64,000 nt of DNA from Pseudoxanthomonas sp. CF385 (GTDB lineage Bacteria > Pseudomonadota > Gammaproteobacteria > Xanthomonadales > Xanthomonadaceae). Of the stretch, positions 19,463 through 30,017 are shown piece by piece. The position numbers were made by a program, and so were the translations under genes. The DNA lies in NCBI RefSeq assembly GCF_900104255.1, contig NZ_FNKZ01000002.1, positions 806,001-870,000 of the forward strand, written 5' to 3'. Within the stretch, counting starts at the first letter, position 1. Every line of letters starts with the position of its first letter. A model generated the notes under the pieces. It saw only the letters and a program-made list of their open reading frames with translations, made no database searches and was not told the origin of the DNA.

Positions 19463-21225
19463 CGTCCTTCCTTCTGCCGGCGCTCGTATTCGAGCCGGAA
19501 CTTCGCCTTGAGCAGCGAGCCGGGTTCGTCCGGCACGCGACGCAGCCACGCATCGACCGCCTGCCGGCGCTCGCGCTGCTCGGCGGTCTCGGCCTGCGTC
19601 GCGGCGGCGTCCTTCGACGCCGGTTGGGTGCGCGACCCCTTCTGTTCGCCCACGGCGGCGCGCATGCGTTCGCGCTGGGCGGCATCGGCCGCGGCTTGCG
19701 CCGCAGGATCGGGCGATGCCTTCGGCGGCGTGCGCGGCGGCTGTGCGTCCTTCCCCGCCTGCGCCTGGCCCGGCTTGCCCGAGGGCGGCGTCGATGCGCT
19801 TTGCGAAGAAGGAGACGCCGGCTGCGGCTGGCCCGCTTTCTTCCCTTCGGAAGGATCGCCCTTCGCGCCCGAGGATGCCTGATCGCCGCTGCCCTGTTGA
19901 CCGGGCTTGCCCTGCCCGTCACCCGGCGAAGGCGGTCGCTTGCGGGCCGCATCCACCGCGGCACGGTTCGCGACCGCATCGGCCATGCCCGGCTGCAGCC
20001 GCAGCGCGCGGTCGTAAGCGGCGACCGCATCGTCGTAGCGCTGCTGCTTCGCCAAGGCATTGCCCAGGTTGTACTGGCCCTCGGCCGTGTCGATGCCGTT
20101 GAACGCCTGTTCGGCCGTCGGGTAGTCGCCCTGGCGATAGGCGTCGGCGCCCTTTTCGAGGCGCGCATGCGTGGCCTGGTCGCCGCGCTGCCACCAGTCG
20201 ATGCCGGCGGCCTGCGCAGGCGATGCCATCGGCAGCCACAAGGCGCCGACGAGGATCAGCGCGGCGCCGCGCCGGAACCACAACAATGCCAGCGCCATCA
20301 GCGGGATCAGCAGCCAGTAGCCTTCGTCGCGCCACGCCTTGCCGCCACCGGGTGTCGCCGACGCACCCACGGTCTCCAGCGCCGGCGATGCCACGCCAAG
20401 CGCAGCGAGATCGCCGTTGTCGGGGGTTGCCGGTTCGTAGCGCCCGCCGCCGGCCGCGGCCATTGCACGCAGCGATGAGGCGTCCAGCGCCGCATGGCCG
20501 ATGGTGCCGTCGTTGCTGCGATACGCCGCACCTGCGGCCGTGCCCAGGCCGAGCACGGACACCAGGTAGCCTTGTGCGCGCGCCTCGGCGGCGGCGTTTG
20601 CAGCGCCGTCACCGGCCTGATCGGTGAGTACGAGGATGTCGCCGTTGCGGAAATCTGCCTGCGCCAATAGGCGCGCTGCCGAGGCGATGCCGCGATCGGC
20701 GCGCTGGCCGTCCACCGGCATGATCTCCGGCGACAGCTCGTCGAGGTAGAGGCGGATGTTGGCCGCGTCGTCGGTCATCGGCGCGACCGTGAACGCATCG
20801 TCCGCGACGGCGACCAACGCGACCGGACTGCCGGCGCGCGCGTCGAGCAGGCGCGCCAGCTTCGCCCGCGCCTGCAGGAGTCGCGACGGTGGCAGGTCCG
20901 ACGTCGTGATCCGGCTGGAAAGATCCAGCACCACCACCAGCGGTCGCTGGGCCTGCCACAGCGGCTGGTCGCCCTGCCGCCAGCTCGGCCCGGCGAGCGC
21001 GAGCACCGCGAGCGCGTACGCCAACGCGGCCACGATCATCCCCGCGCGCGCCGCACCACCGCCCCGCACCAGCAGATGCTGCAACAGATGCGCGTCCACA
21101 TGGCCCTGCCACGCGTTCAGGCGGTGCCGCTGCACACGCCACCACCAGGCCAGCAGCGGCAGCGCGAGCAAGGCCCACAGCCAGTGCGGGCGCAGAAAAT
21201 GCAGCGCGTTCCAGAAGGCGCTCAT
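19459..21225 (-). CDS. Fused BatB-BatC: VWA domain plus TPR protein
   Basis: This 588-residue protein has two N-terminal membrane helices (about 14-30 and 61-80), then a von Willebrand A domain starting VVVLDLSSRITTSDLPP, another pair of helices around residues 305-340, and a TPR region (DAYRQGDYPTAEQAF, GQYNLGNALAKQQRYDDAVAAYDRAL). A long Pro/Ser/Gln-rich, low-complexity linker and a conserved C-terminal segment with VDAWLRRVPDEPGSLLKAKF complete it. This is BatB and BatC in one chain. The metal-site motif reads D101-L-S-S-R rather than DxSxS, so MIDAS metal binding may be impaired. It overlaps the genes on both sides by 4 nt. Confidence 0.87.
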   Translation of the reverse strand: MSAFWNALHFLRPHWLWALLALPLLAWWWRVQRHRLNAWQGHVDAHLLQHLLVRGGGAARAGMIVAALAYALAVLALAGPSWRQGDQPLWQAQRPLVVVLDLSSRITTSDLPPSRLLQARAKLARLLDARAGSPVALVAVADDAFTVAPMTDDAANIRLYLDELSPEIMPVDGQRADRGIASAARLLAQADFRNGDILVLTDQAGDGAANAAAEARAQGYLVSVLGLGTAAGAAYRSNDGTIGHAALDASSLRAMAAAGGGRYEPATPDNGDLAALGVASPALETVGASATPGGGKAWRDEGYWLLIPLMALALLWFRRGAALILVGALWLPMASPAQAAGIDWWQRGDQATHARLEKGADAYRQGDYPTAEQAFNGIDTAEGQYNLGNALAKQQRYDDAVAAYDRALRLQPGMADAVANRAAVDAARKRPPSPGDGQGKPGQQGSGDQASSGAKGDPSEGKKAGQPQPASPSSQSASTPPSGKPGQAQAGKDAQPPRTPPKASPDPAAQAAADAAQRERMRAAVGEQKGSRTQPASKDAAATQAETAEQRERRQAVDAWLRRVPDEPGSLLKAKFRLEYERRQKEGR

Positions 21226-22244
21226 GCGCGCCTCCGCGGCCACGCGAACGCGAGCAGCGCGAAACCGAGTGCCGCCGCCAAGGGCCACTGATAGCGCTCG
21301 ATGCGCGGACGCACGGCCTTGCCCGCCTGCTGGACCGGCTCCAACCGGTCCAGTTCGGCGTAGATGCCTGCCAATTCGTTGGTGTCGCGCGCACGGTAAA
21401 AGCGTCCACCGGTCTGCGCGGCGACATCGCGCAGGGTCGCTTCGTCGATGTCTTCCGGCGAGCTGGCGGGCATAGGCAGCGGAATGCCGAACAGGCTCAT
21501 CCCGCCGTCGCTGCCGAAGGCGATGGTATGGATGCGCACGCGCTCCTCCTTCGCCAGCTCCGCCGCTTTCTGTGGGGTCAGCACACCGGCGGAATTCACG
21601 CCATCGGTCAGCAGGATCAGGACACGCTGGCCGTCCTCCTGCGTGCGCAGGCGGCGCACGGCGAGTGCGATGGCATCGCCGATCGCGGTCTCCCGACCCG
21701 CCAAACCGGCCACGGCGTCGCGCAACTGCTCGCGCACGGTCTGCAGGTCACGCGTCAGCGGCGTCATCGCATAGGCACGCTGGCCGAACACCAGAAGGCC
21801 GACGCGATCACCGTCGCGACGGTCGAGGAAGTCGGCGAGCACGGCTTTCGCCGCGGTCAGGCGATCGACGACCGTGCCGCCCAATTCCATGTCGGGCTCG
21901 GTCATGCTCCCCGAGAGGTCGACCGCAAGCATCAGGTCGCGCCCACTCACCGGCGGCGTCACCGCGTCGCCGAATTGCTGGGGACGCGCGACGGCCGCAC
22001 ACAACAGGAACCACACCAGCCACGCCAATGCCGCGCCGCGTCCGTGCAACCCTCGCCCACCCTGTGCGGCGATCGCCTGCACGGCACTGCCGTACGGCAC
22101 CTTGAGGGCATCCGACTGCGCGCGTCGCGGAGGCAATGCCCAACGCACCAGCCAGGGCAGCGGAAATACCAGCCATGCCCAGGGCCAGGCGAACCCGGCG
22201 TAGCCGTCCTGGAGCAACTGCAGCGTCGGCAGCGAAACGCTCAT
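21222..22244 (-). CDS. batA: BatA-like VWA domain membrane protein
   Basis: This 340-residue protein has two N-terminal transmembrane segments (about 17-36 and 69-84), then a VWA domain with an intact MIDAS motif DLSGS (109-113), later TDG in LILLTDGVNS and a conserved Thr in MTPLT. A C-terminal helix (FALLAFAW) with RRR anchors the end. It fits BatA/aerotolerance proteins. The start MSVSLPTLQLL was preferred to an upstream frame that is Arg-rich and overlaps DUF4381. The start codon overlaps the DUF4381 stop (ATGA), and its own stop overlaps batB/C. VWA-MoxR systems are thought to assemble or remodel protein complexes; no substrate is known here. Confidence 0.88.
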   Translation of the reverse strand: MSVSLPTLQLLQDGYAGFAWPWAWLVFPLPWLVRWALPPRRAQSDALKVPYGSAVQAIAAQGGRGLHGRGAALAWLVWFLLCAAVARPQQFGDAVTPPVSGRDLMLAVDLSGSMTEPDMELGGTVVDRLTAAKAVLADFLDRRDGDRVGLLVFGQRAYAMTPLTRDLQTVREQLRDAVAGLAGRETAIGDAIALAVRRLRTQEDGQRVLILLTDGVNSAGVLTPQKAAELAKEERVRIHTIAFGSDGGMSLFGIPLPMPASSPEDIDEATLRDVAAQTGGRFYRARDTNELAGIYAELDRLEPVQQAGKAVRPRIERYQWPLAAALGFALLAFAWPRRRA

Positions 22245-22693
22245 CGCTTCGCGGCCATCAACTCGAGGAAACGCACCCGCGCCACCGCGAGCGCCGCGGC
22301 CAGCTCGGCAGGCGCGACATCGCGACGGTAGCCACCGTCGAGCAGCACCCGCCCGGGGCCTTCGCTGAAGGTGCGCCCCTGCTTGCCATCGAGGAACTGC
22401 AACCACGCCTCGCCCTCGAGGCGGTCAGCGGCGGGCGACACGCGTCGCGCGGCCCGGCGCAGCAGCTCCGAGACGGCAGCGACCTGTTCGGCCGACGTCC
22501 TCCCCTGCGGCACCGCGTCGAACCATCGCTGCCAGCGCTGGCGGCGCCGATGCCGGTGCCAGCGCCATGCGCCGACGCCCAGCAGCACCAGCACGAGACC
22601 GGCCGCGACCAGCCACCAGCCCGCCGCGGGCGGCCACCATGACGGTGCCGGCGGCACGTGCACATCGCGGAGGACCAGCGTATCCGGCGCCAC
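22241..22693 (-). CDS. DUF4381 domain-containing membrane protein
   Basis: This 150-residue protein opens with a short segment (APDTLVLRDVHVPPAPSWWPP), then one transmembrane helix GWWLVAAGLVLVLLGVGAW, a basic stretch and a cytoplasmic helical domain (VAAVSELLRRAARRVSPAADRL..GEAWLQFLDG). The order and size match DUF4381 proteins found in moxR-bat operons. The start is GTG at 22693, two bases after the DUF58 stop; no in-frame ATG in the spacer fits. It is probably a partner subunit of the BatA/BatB VWA proteins (inference from position). Confidence 0.82.
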   Translation of the reverse strand: MAPDTLVLRDVHVPPAPSWWPPAAGWWLVAAGLVLVLLGVGAWRWHRHRRRQRWQRWFDAVPQGRTSAEQVAAVSELLRRAARRVSPAADRLEGEAWLQFLDGKQGRTFSEGPGRVLLDGGYRRDVAPAELAAALAVARVRFLELMAAKR

Positions 22694-22695
22694 GC

Positions 22696-23592
22696 TCAGG
22701 CCACCTGCGGCTGCGCGCGGCCGAGCGCCACCAACCAGGCATCGCTGGCGGCCTCGGTGGACAACGTGTGCACCTGCACGCCGCGCGAGGGCAGGCGATC
22801 CAGCGCGCGTTCCAGCGGCGCCTGGAATTCGCTTCGCCACGCATCGCGCTGCGCCTGGCTGGCAAGATCCAGTTCGATCCGTCGGTCACCCGTGGCGAAC
22901 GGCAGCGGGCGCGAAGGCGGGTCCGTCTCCAGCGGGTCGGTCAGCAGGAGCACCACCACATCGTGATGTGCGGCCAGGGCGGTCCAGCGCGTGTCCGGGA
23001 TGCTCGCTACGCTGTGGGGATCCGCCAGGACCAGCAGGCGCGAGCCCGGACGAAGCAGGCGCGCGGCGTGGTCGAGGGCGAACGCGAGGCCGAGATCGTC
23101 CGCGGGGGGCTTTGCGTACCAGCGGACCAGCGCGTCCAGCACACGCAGCGCACCGCGCGTTCCCGACGCCGGCGGCACCGGGGCTTCGGTCGCGCTACCC
23201 CGCAGGATCGCCAGCCGGTCGCCCTCGCGCACGGCCTGCCACGCGGCGACCGCCCCTGCGCGCGCCGCCTGCACGGACTTGAAGCGGGTCCGCGTGCCGA
23301 AGTACAGCAACGGCGAGGTGTCGGCCACGATCAGCGTCAGCCGTTCGCGTTCGGCCTGGAAGAGCTTGGTGTGGGTGCGGCCGCTGCGCGCGGTCAGGCG
23401 CCAGTCGATGTGGCGCACGTCGTCGCCGGCCACGTACTCGCGCGACTCGGCGTATTCCATGCCTCGCCCCCGCAACGGCGAAGCCGAGGGGCCGGTGACG
23501 GAGTGCCGGCCCCGGCGCGCGGGCGGCCGCCGCTGCGCGCTGGCGCGCAGGGCGATCAGTTCCTGCAGCGTGGGAAGGATGCCGTCGCTCAT
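22696..23592 (-). CDS. DUF58 domain-containing protein
   Basis: This 298-residue soluble protein has the diagnostic DUF58 motif GRGMEYAESREYVAGDDVRHIDWRLTAR (residues 42-69) followed by a VWA-like fold (LTLIVADTSPLLYFG; LRPGSRLLVLADPHSV). DUF58 proteins sit next to MoxR ATPases and VWA proteins across bacteria. It is cotranscribed with moxR (31-nt gap) and with DUF4381 (2-nt gap). It probably links the MoxR ATPase to the membrane Bat proteins. Confidence 0.9.
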   Translation of the reverse strand: MSDGILPTLQELIALRASAQRRPPARRGRHSVTGPSASPLRGRGMEYAESREYVAGDDVRHIDWRLTARSGRTHTKLFQAERERLTLIVADTSPLLYFGTRTRFKSVQAARAGAVAAWQAVREGDRLAILRGSATEAPVPPASGTRGALRVLDALVRWYAKPPADDLGLAFALDHAARLLRPGSRLLVLADPHSVASIPDTRWTALAAHHDVVVLLLTDPLETDPPSRPLPFATGDRRIELDLASQAQRDAWRSEFQAPLERALDRLPSRGVQVHTLSTEAASDAWLVALGRAQPQVA

Positions 23593-23623
23593 GCGTAGGG
23601 GGTCGGGGCGTGCAGCGCTGCGG

Positions 23624-24637
<1,014 letters not shown>

Positions 24638-24744
24638 GGAAAGGCCGGAAGTCGGAACAGAGGCCGATTTTGACCCACCCGCGCCCTGTTGGTTCACAGG
24701 ACCATCGGCACGGGACAGGCCGATTCAGGTAGCGGATACACGAA

Positions 24745-24775
24745 AAGAAAAGGGGGCCGAGGCCCCCTTTCTTCG
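24745..24775 (-). terminator. Rho-independent terminator after pilQ
   Basis: GGGGGCC-GA-GGCCCCC (24752-24767) is a 7-bp GC stem. On the minus strand it is followed by TTTTCTTTTCG. It lies 35 nt after the pilQ stop and closes the pilMNOPQ operon, insulating the moxR-bat operon. Confidence 0.88.
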
Positions 24776-24801
24776 GATCTGTCGAACCGTCTGCGTCTGG
24801 C

Positions 24802-26748
24802 TCAGCGGCGCTCGGCCACGCGCAGGACCTTCGGAGTGACGAAGATCAGCAGTTCCGCCTTCTCCTTGCTGCGACCCTTCTTCTTGAAGAGGTTGCCCAG
24901 GAAGGGGATATCGCCCAGGAAAGGCACCTTGGCGATGCTGGTGCGGTCACTGAATTCGTACACGCCACCGATCACGACGGTCTGGCCGTCCTCGATCAGC
25001 ACGGCAGTGTTGATCTCGCGGCGAGCCAGTTCCGGCACCTGGCCAAACTGACCCAGGCTGATGAAGCGCAGGACCTCGTCCTTTTTCACGTTGAGATTGA
25101 GGAAGACGCGGTTGTCGTCGGTGATCGTCGGAATGACCTTCAACTCGAGCAGAGCTTCCTTGAACTGCACGGTAGGTACCGCCGCTCCGCCGCCGCTACC
25201 CGACCCCGTAATGGTCAGGTAACCCACTTCGCGACCCTGCTTGATCACGGCCTCGCGCTGGTTGGTCGTCACCAGGCGCGGGTTGGAAATCACTTCGCCA
25301 CGACCCTCTTCCTGCAGAGCGGAAAGCTCGAGGTCCAGGTTGAAGTTCCGACCCAGCAGCGTGTACGCGATGCTGCTGGCCGGGTTGGTGGTGAAGGTGC
25401 CGGCGGGCAGGTTGACGTTCAAGCCATCGCTACCTGTGTCACCCTCGACATCCACGGGCCAGACGTTGTCGTTCACGATGGTCACGTTGCCACCGATGGT
25501 GCCGCTGATAGCCTGCGTACGGTCACCCGTACGCTTGCCCATGATGCCGAACTTCGCGCCCAGATCGCGGGCGAAGGTATCGGTGGCGATCACGATGCGG
25601 CCTTCGATCAGCACCTGGTCGACGGGCCTGTCGATCACCGCGATCAGTTCGCGCATCTGCGCGACCTTCTTCGGGATGTCGCTGATCATCAGCGTGTTGG
25701 TGCGTTCGTCGGCGACCAGACGGCCTCGCTGCGACAGGAACCCGTTCTCGTTCTGGTTGCCGCCGCCGCTACCGCCGCCGCCGCCGGTGTTGCCGACACC
25801 CTTGGCTTCCGTCAGCGCCTTGAAGATCGCGCTGGCCGAGTGGTAGTTGATCTGGACGTAGTCCGTGATCAGGTCTTCGCGGTTCTCGATCGCGATGCGC
25901 GCGTCTTCCTTGTCCTGCTCGAACTTCGCAAGCTCGGGCTGGGGCGCGACCCACACGACGTTGCCGTCGCGACGCTTGTCCAGACCCTTGGCGCGCAGCA
26001 CGATATCCAGCGCCTGGTCCCACGGCACGTTGACCAGGCGCAGGGTGACGTTGCCCTGCACGGTGTCGGAGGCGACGATGTTGAGGTTGGATTCCTCGGC
26101 GATCAGCTGCAGGACGGTCCGCACCGGCACATCCTGGAAGTTGAACGTCACCGGCCGGCCGCCATAGCGGCGTGCCTCGCTGGCAACCTTCTGCGCCGCG
26201 GCCACGATCGCCGAGGAACTGGTCCCGGCGGTGGCGCTCGGGCCGCCGACGGCTTTCTGGCCGGCGCGCGGCACGATCTCCACGACGTATTCGTTGCCCG
26301 ACTGGTAGGCGAGCGATTCGAACTCGCCCCGCGTGCTCAGTACGAGCTGCGTGCCACCTGCCTTCGACTGCGCTTCGACGCGTTGGACCGGCGTGGCGAA
26401 GTCGACCACGTTCAGGGGCCGCTGCAGCGAAGCGGGAAGCGTCGCGTTGCCGACGTCCACGACGACGCTGTCGCCCTGGTTGCGCAGGTCGGGTGCGGCG
26501 CCCTGGCCATCGAACTTGAGGATCAGGCGGCCCGCGCCATCTTCCCCTCGACGGAAGTCGATGTTGGACACCGATACCGCCTGCGCCTGTTTGGCGGAAG
26601 CGACGGGTGCGTTTGCCTGCTCACCCGCGGGCGTGGCGCCGGCGGCGCTGGCGGCGGCCAGCAGGCCGATGGCCAATCCCAGAGAGCAGGCCCGGAGGGT
26701 GGCCAGGCGCCGGGACGGCCGCAGGCGGTAGGCGTTCGAAGCGGTCAT
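24802..26748 (-). CDS. pilQ: Type IV pilus secretin PilQ
   Basis: This 648-residue outer-membrane channel lets the pilus fibre exit. A long signal sequence (cleaved near AAGATP) is followed by an AMIN-type domain (about 60-165: VSNIDFRRGEDGAGRLILKF), a secretin N-terminal domain with VTFNFQDVPVRTVLQLIAEESNLN, and an N1/N2 region (DYVQINYHSASAIFKALTEA). A Gly-rich loop interrupts NTLMISD, and the C-terminal secretin domain contains VPFLGDIPFLGNLFKKK and ELLIFVTPKVL. The start MTASNAYRL follows a GGGGGA ribosome site; an ATG six codons upstream lacks one. PilP overlaps that upstream ATG region. It is the last gene of the operon. Confidence 0.96.
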   Translation of the reverse strand: MTASNAYRLRPSRRLATLRACSLGLAIGLLAAASAAGATPAGEQANAPVASAKQAQAVSVSNIDFRRGEDGAGRLILKFDGQGAAPDLRNQGDSVVVDVGNATLPASLQRPLNVVDFATPVQRVEAQSKAGGTQLVLSTRGEFESLAYQSGNEYVVEIVPRAGQKAVGGPSATAGTSSSAIVAAAQKVASEARRYGGRPVTFNFQDVPVRTVLQLIAEESNLNIVASDTVQGNVTLRLVNVPWDQALDIVLRAKGLDKRRDGNVVWVAPQPELAKFEQDKEDARIAIENREDLITDYVQINYHSASAIFKALTEAKGVGNTGGGGGSGGGNQNENGFLSQRGRLVADERTNTLMISDIPKKVAQMRELIAVIDRPVDQVLIEGRIVIATDTFARDLGAKFGIMGKRTGDRTQAISGTIGGNVTIVNDNVWPVDVEGDTGSDGLNVNLPAGTFTTNPASSIAYTLLGRNFNLDLELSALQEEGRGEVISNPRLVTTNQREAVIKQGREVGYLTITGSGSGGGAAVPTVQFKEALLELKVIPTITDDNRVFLNLNVKKDEVLRFISLGQFGQVPELARREINTAVLIEDGQTVVIGGVYEFSDRTSIAKVPFLGDIPFLGNLFKKKGRSKEKAELLIFVTPKVLRVAERR

Positions 26749-26762
26749 CGTGTATCCCCCAA

Positions 26763-27290
26763 TCATTGATCTTCAAGCGCGATGGACGCCGGCCGTTCCA
26801 GCCAGCCACCTGCGCCATCCGGCACTAGTTCGACAAGTTCCAAGCCATCATCGCGGACCGAGGTGACCCGGCCATCGCTCTGCCCCAGGTAGTTCCCCGG
26901 ACGTACCCGGTAGGTGACCTTGTCGGGCCCCATCACCAGTGCCACCAGAGCCGCACCCTTGCCGATCGTGCCGACCATGTCGAGGCTGTCCAGCGGATAC
27001 TGTTCCAGCGTTTCCTTGCGGCGGTTCGGATCCGGCCGCAGGCCGCCTCCCTCCGCGTTGTTCCAGGCATCGCTGAATGGATCGCGCAGCGTCTGCGCGG
27101 CGTACTCGAAGGTTTCGAACTGCTGCATCACGGGCAACGGATCGAGCGGCGGCGCGGGTCGCGCGCGCACGTCGGCCACCCAGCTTTCGAGGTTGGGGGC
27201 ATCGCCAGGGGTACTGGTGATGCCGCGGGCGCAGCCGCCCACGCATACAAGCACGCCCAGCATCAACCAACGCATGTCAACGCGGATCAT
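26763..27290 (-). CDS. pilP: Type IV pilus assembly lipoprotein PilP
   Basis: This 175-residue protein has a lipoprotein signal ending LVCVGGC, with lipid Cys20 in the inner-membrane leaflet. The C-terminal HR-type beta domain contains LDMVGTIGKGAALVALVMGPDKVTYRVRPGNYLGQSDGRV, the typical PilP segment that contacts PilQ. PilP connects the PilMNO inner-membrane complex to the secretin. Its start overlaps the pilO stop by 4 nt (ATGA). A second ATG five codons in is possible, as it still precedes the lipobox. Confidence 0.95.
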   Translation of the reverse strand: MIRVDMRWLMLGVLVCVGGCARGITSTPGDAPNLESWVADVRARPAPPLDPLPVMQQFETFEYAAQTLRDPFSDAWNNAEGGGLRPDPNRRKETLEQYPLDSLDMVGTIGKGAALVALVMGPDKVTYRVRPGNYLGQSDGRVTSVRDDGLELVELVPDGAGGWLERPASIALEDQ

Positions 27291-27976
27291 GGTGCTCCCC
27301 CTGCTGCGGGCGCGGGCGTTGTCTGGCCGCCTGCGGCGGCAGCGGCCGCGGCTTCCTGATCGGCGACTTCCTTCTCGTCGAGGTACCGGTAGGTCTTCAC
27401 CGTACCAGACAGTTCGAGCGCGCCGCGGTTGACGCCGCCCTTGCCTTCCTTCGGCTTCAGCGAGATGTCATGCATGGTCAGGATCACCACGCGCGGCAGC
27501 GAGGCCACGCCGCTGACGAAGGCACCGAACTGGTGGTAGTTGCCCACCATGCGAAGCTGGATCGGCTTCTCGGCGTAGAACTCCTTCAGCGTCTCCGGCT
27601 CCGGCTGGAACAGCTCGTTGGCCAATCCGCTGGAAAGCGCGGTCTGGGAGATGTCGATGATCAGGTCGGGCATCTCGGTCTTGCTCGGGAGCTGGCGCAG
27701 CATCTGCTGGAGCACCTGCTCCATCTGGGCGAGCTGCTGCTTGAGCGGTTCGAGGTTGGCGGCCTTGGCCTGTTCCTTCTCGAAGTCCTGGCGCAGGCGC
27801 ACTTCCTCCTGCTCCAGTCCGTCCAGCGTTTCGGTCTTTCCCTTGATGAAAAGGAAGTAGGCGAACGCCAGGATGAACAGTGCGACGATCACGCAGAAGC
27901 CGATCTTGGCGTTCTGCGGCCAGGCGCCGATGTTGTTGATGTCCAGGTTCTTGAGCGACTGCTTCTTCTGGCTCAT
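27287..27976 (-). CDS. pilO: Type IV pilus assembly protein PilO
   Basis: This 229-residue protein has a short cytoplasmic N-terminus (MSQKKQSLKNLDINNIGAWP), one transmembrane helix (about 25-44, ending FLFIKGK), a periplasmic coiled coil (residues 50-100, LEQEEVRLRQDFEKEQAKAA) and a ferredoxin-like domain containing NYHQFGAFVSGVASLPRVVIL. The Ala/Pro-rich tail (about 205-229) is low complexity. PilO heterodimerises with PilN to form the periplasmic frame of the pilus machine. It is coupled by ATGA overlaps to both pilN and pilP. Confidence 0.95.
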   Translation of the reverse strand: MSQKKQSLKNLDINNIGAWPQNAKIGFCVIVALFILAFAYFLFIKGKTETLDGLEQEEVRLRQDFEKEQAKAANLEPLKQQLAQMEQVLQQMLRQLPSKTEMPDLIIDISQTALSSGLANELFQPEPETLKEFYAEKPIQLRMVGNYHQFGAFVSGVASLPRVVILTMHDISLKPKEGKGGVNRGALELSGTVKTYRYLDEKEVADQEAAAAAAAGGQTTPAPAAGGAP

Positions 27977-28742
27977 GAGGCGCTCCCGGTGGCCGGGGGA
28001 GTGTTACCGGCCGGCGCGGCTGGCGGCGGATTCGCGGGCGCTGCAGGTGCGGGCGCTGCGGGTGCAGGCGTCGCGGGTGCCGAAGGCTGGCCCTCCAGCG
28101 GCGCGGCCGGCGCGGCACCCGGTGCCGTCTGGGCGGCACCGGCAGCGGCCGTTTCCGCTTCCTGTTCGGCGGTCGGGTTCGCCAGGCGGACCGTCAGCTT
28201 GAACACGTAGGGCAGCGCACGGCCCGCACCCGTGTTGGTCAGTGTCTTGACCTCTTCGGGCTTGGCTTCGATGATCGACAACTCGGGCTTGGTCATCCAG
28301 CCCGACGTCTCGAGATTGCGCATGTACGCGCTCACCCGGGCGTTGGACTGCGCGCGGCCTTCGAGCGTCAGTACTTCGCCATCCTGCTTGATGTTGCCCA
28401 GCATCACGCCGTCGGGGATGGTCCGGACCAGCGAATCGAACAGGTGCACCATCTGCGAGCGGTTCGCCTGCAGCTTCTCGATCACTTCCTTGCGCGCCAG
28501 CAGACGACGCTTCTGCTCGTCCAGACGCTCGATTTCCTTGTTCTGCGCCTGGACGGTGGCGATCTCGGCCTTCAGGAAGTCGTTGCGGACAGTCTGCCCC
28601 GCCACCTGGCGGTCGTAGTGGAACCACAGCAGGAAGGACAGCAGCAGGCCGGCGATGGCCGCGGCCCCTAGCATCACGTAGAACTCGCGCTGCCGCTGGG
28701 CGCGACGCTCCGCGCGCCACGGGAGTAGGTTGATTCTTGCCA

Positions 28743-28743
<1 letters not shown>
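27973..28743 (-). CDS. pilN: Type IV pilus assembly protein PilN
   Basis: This 256-residue protein begins with MARINLLPWRAERR. The INLLPWR motif is the cytoplasmic peptide of PilN that inserts into PilM. One transmembrane helix (about 23-42) is followed by a coiled coil (KAEIATVQAQNKEIERLDEQ) and a ferredoxin-like domain. The last 60 or so residues are Pro/Ala-rich and probably disordered, longer than in Pseudomonas PilN. The start was moved 59 codons in from the open frame because the INLLPW motif must be near the N-terminus; it overlaps the pilM stop as TGATG. Confidence 0.96.
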
Positions 28744-29903
<1,160 letters not shown>

Positions 29904-29976
29904 TCACGTTTCACGAGGGTTGTTCCCCAAGTCCCTGTTCCCCTTGGGATCACCTGTGGCGATCCCGGCGGTCATC

Positions 29977-29982
29977 TATACT
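29977..29982 (+). promoter_or_regulatory. -10 element of mrcA
   Basis: TATACT is a near-consensus -10 hexamer, 35 nt before the mrcA start codon. No convincing -35 hexamer is seen at the usual spacing. Confidence 0.5.
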
Positions 29983-30017
29983 CTGCCGCCACGAATTCTG
30001 CAATCGGAAAGCACTGG

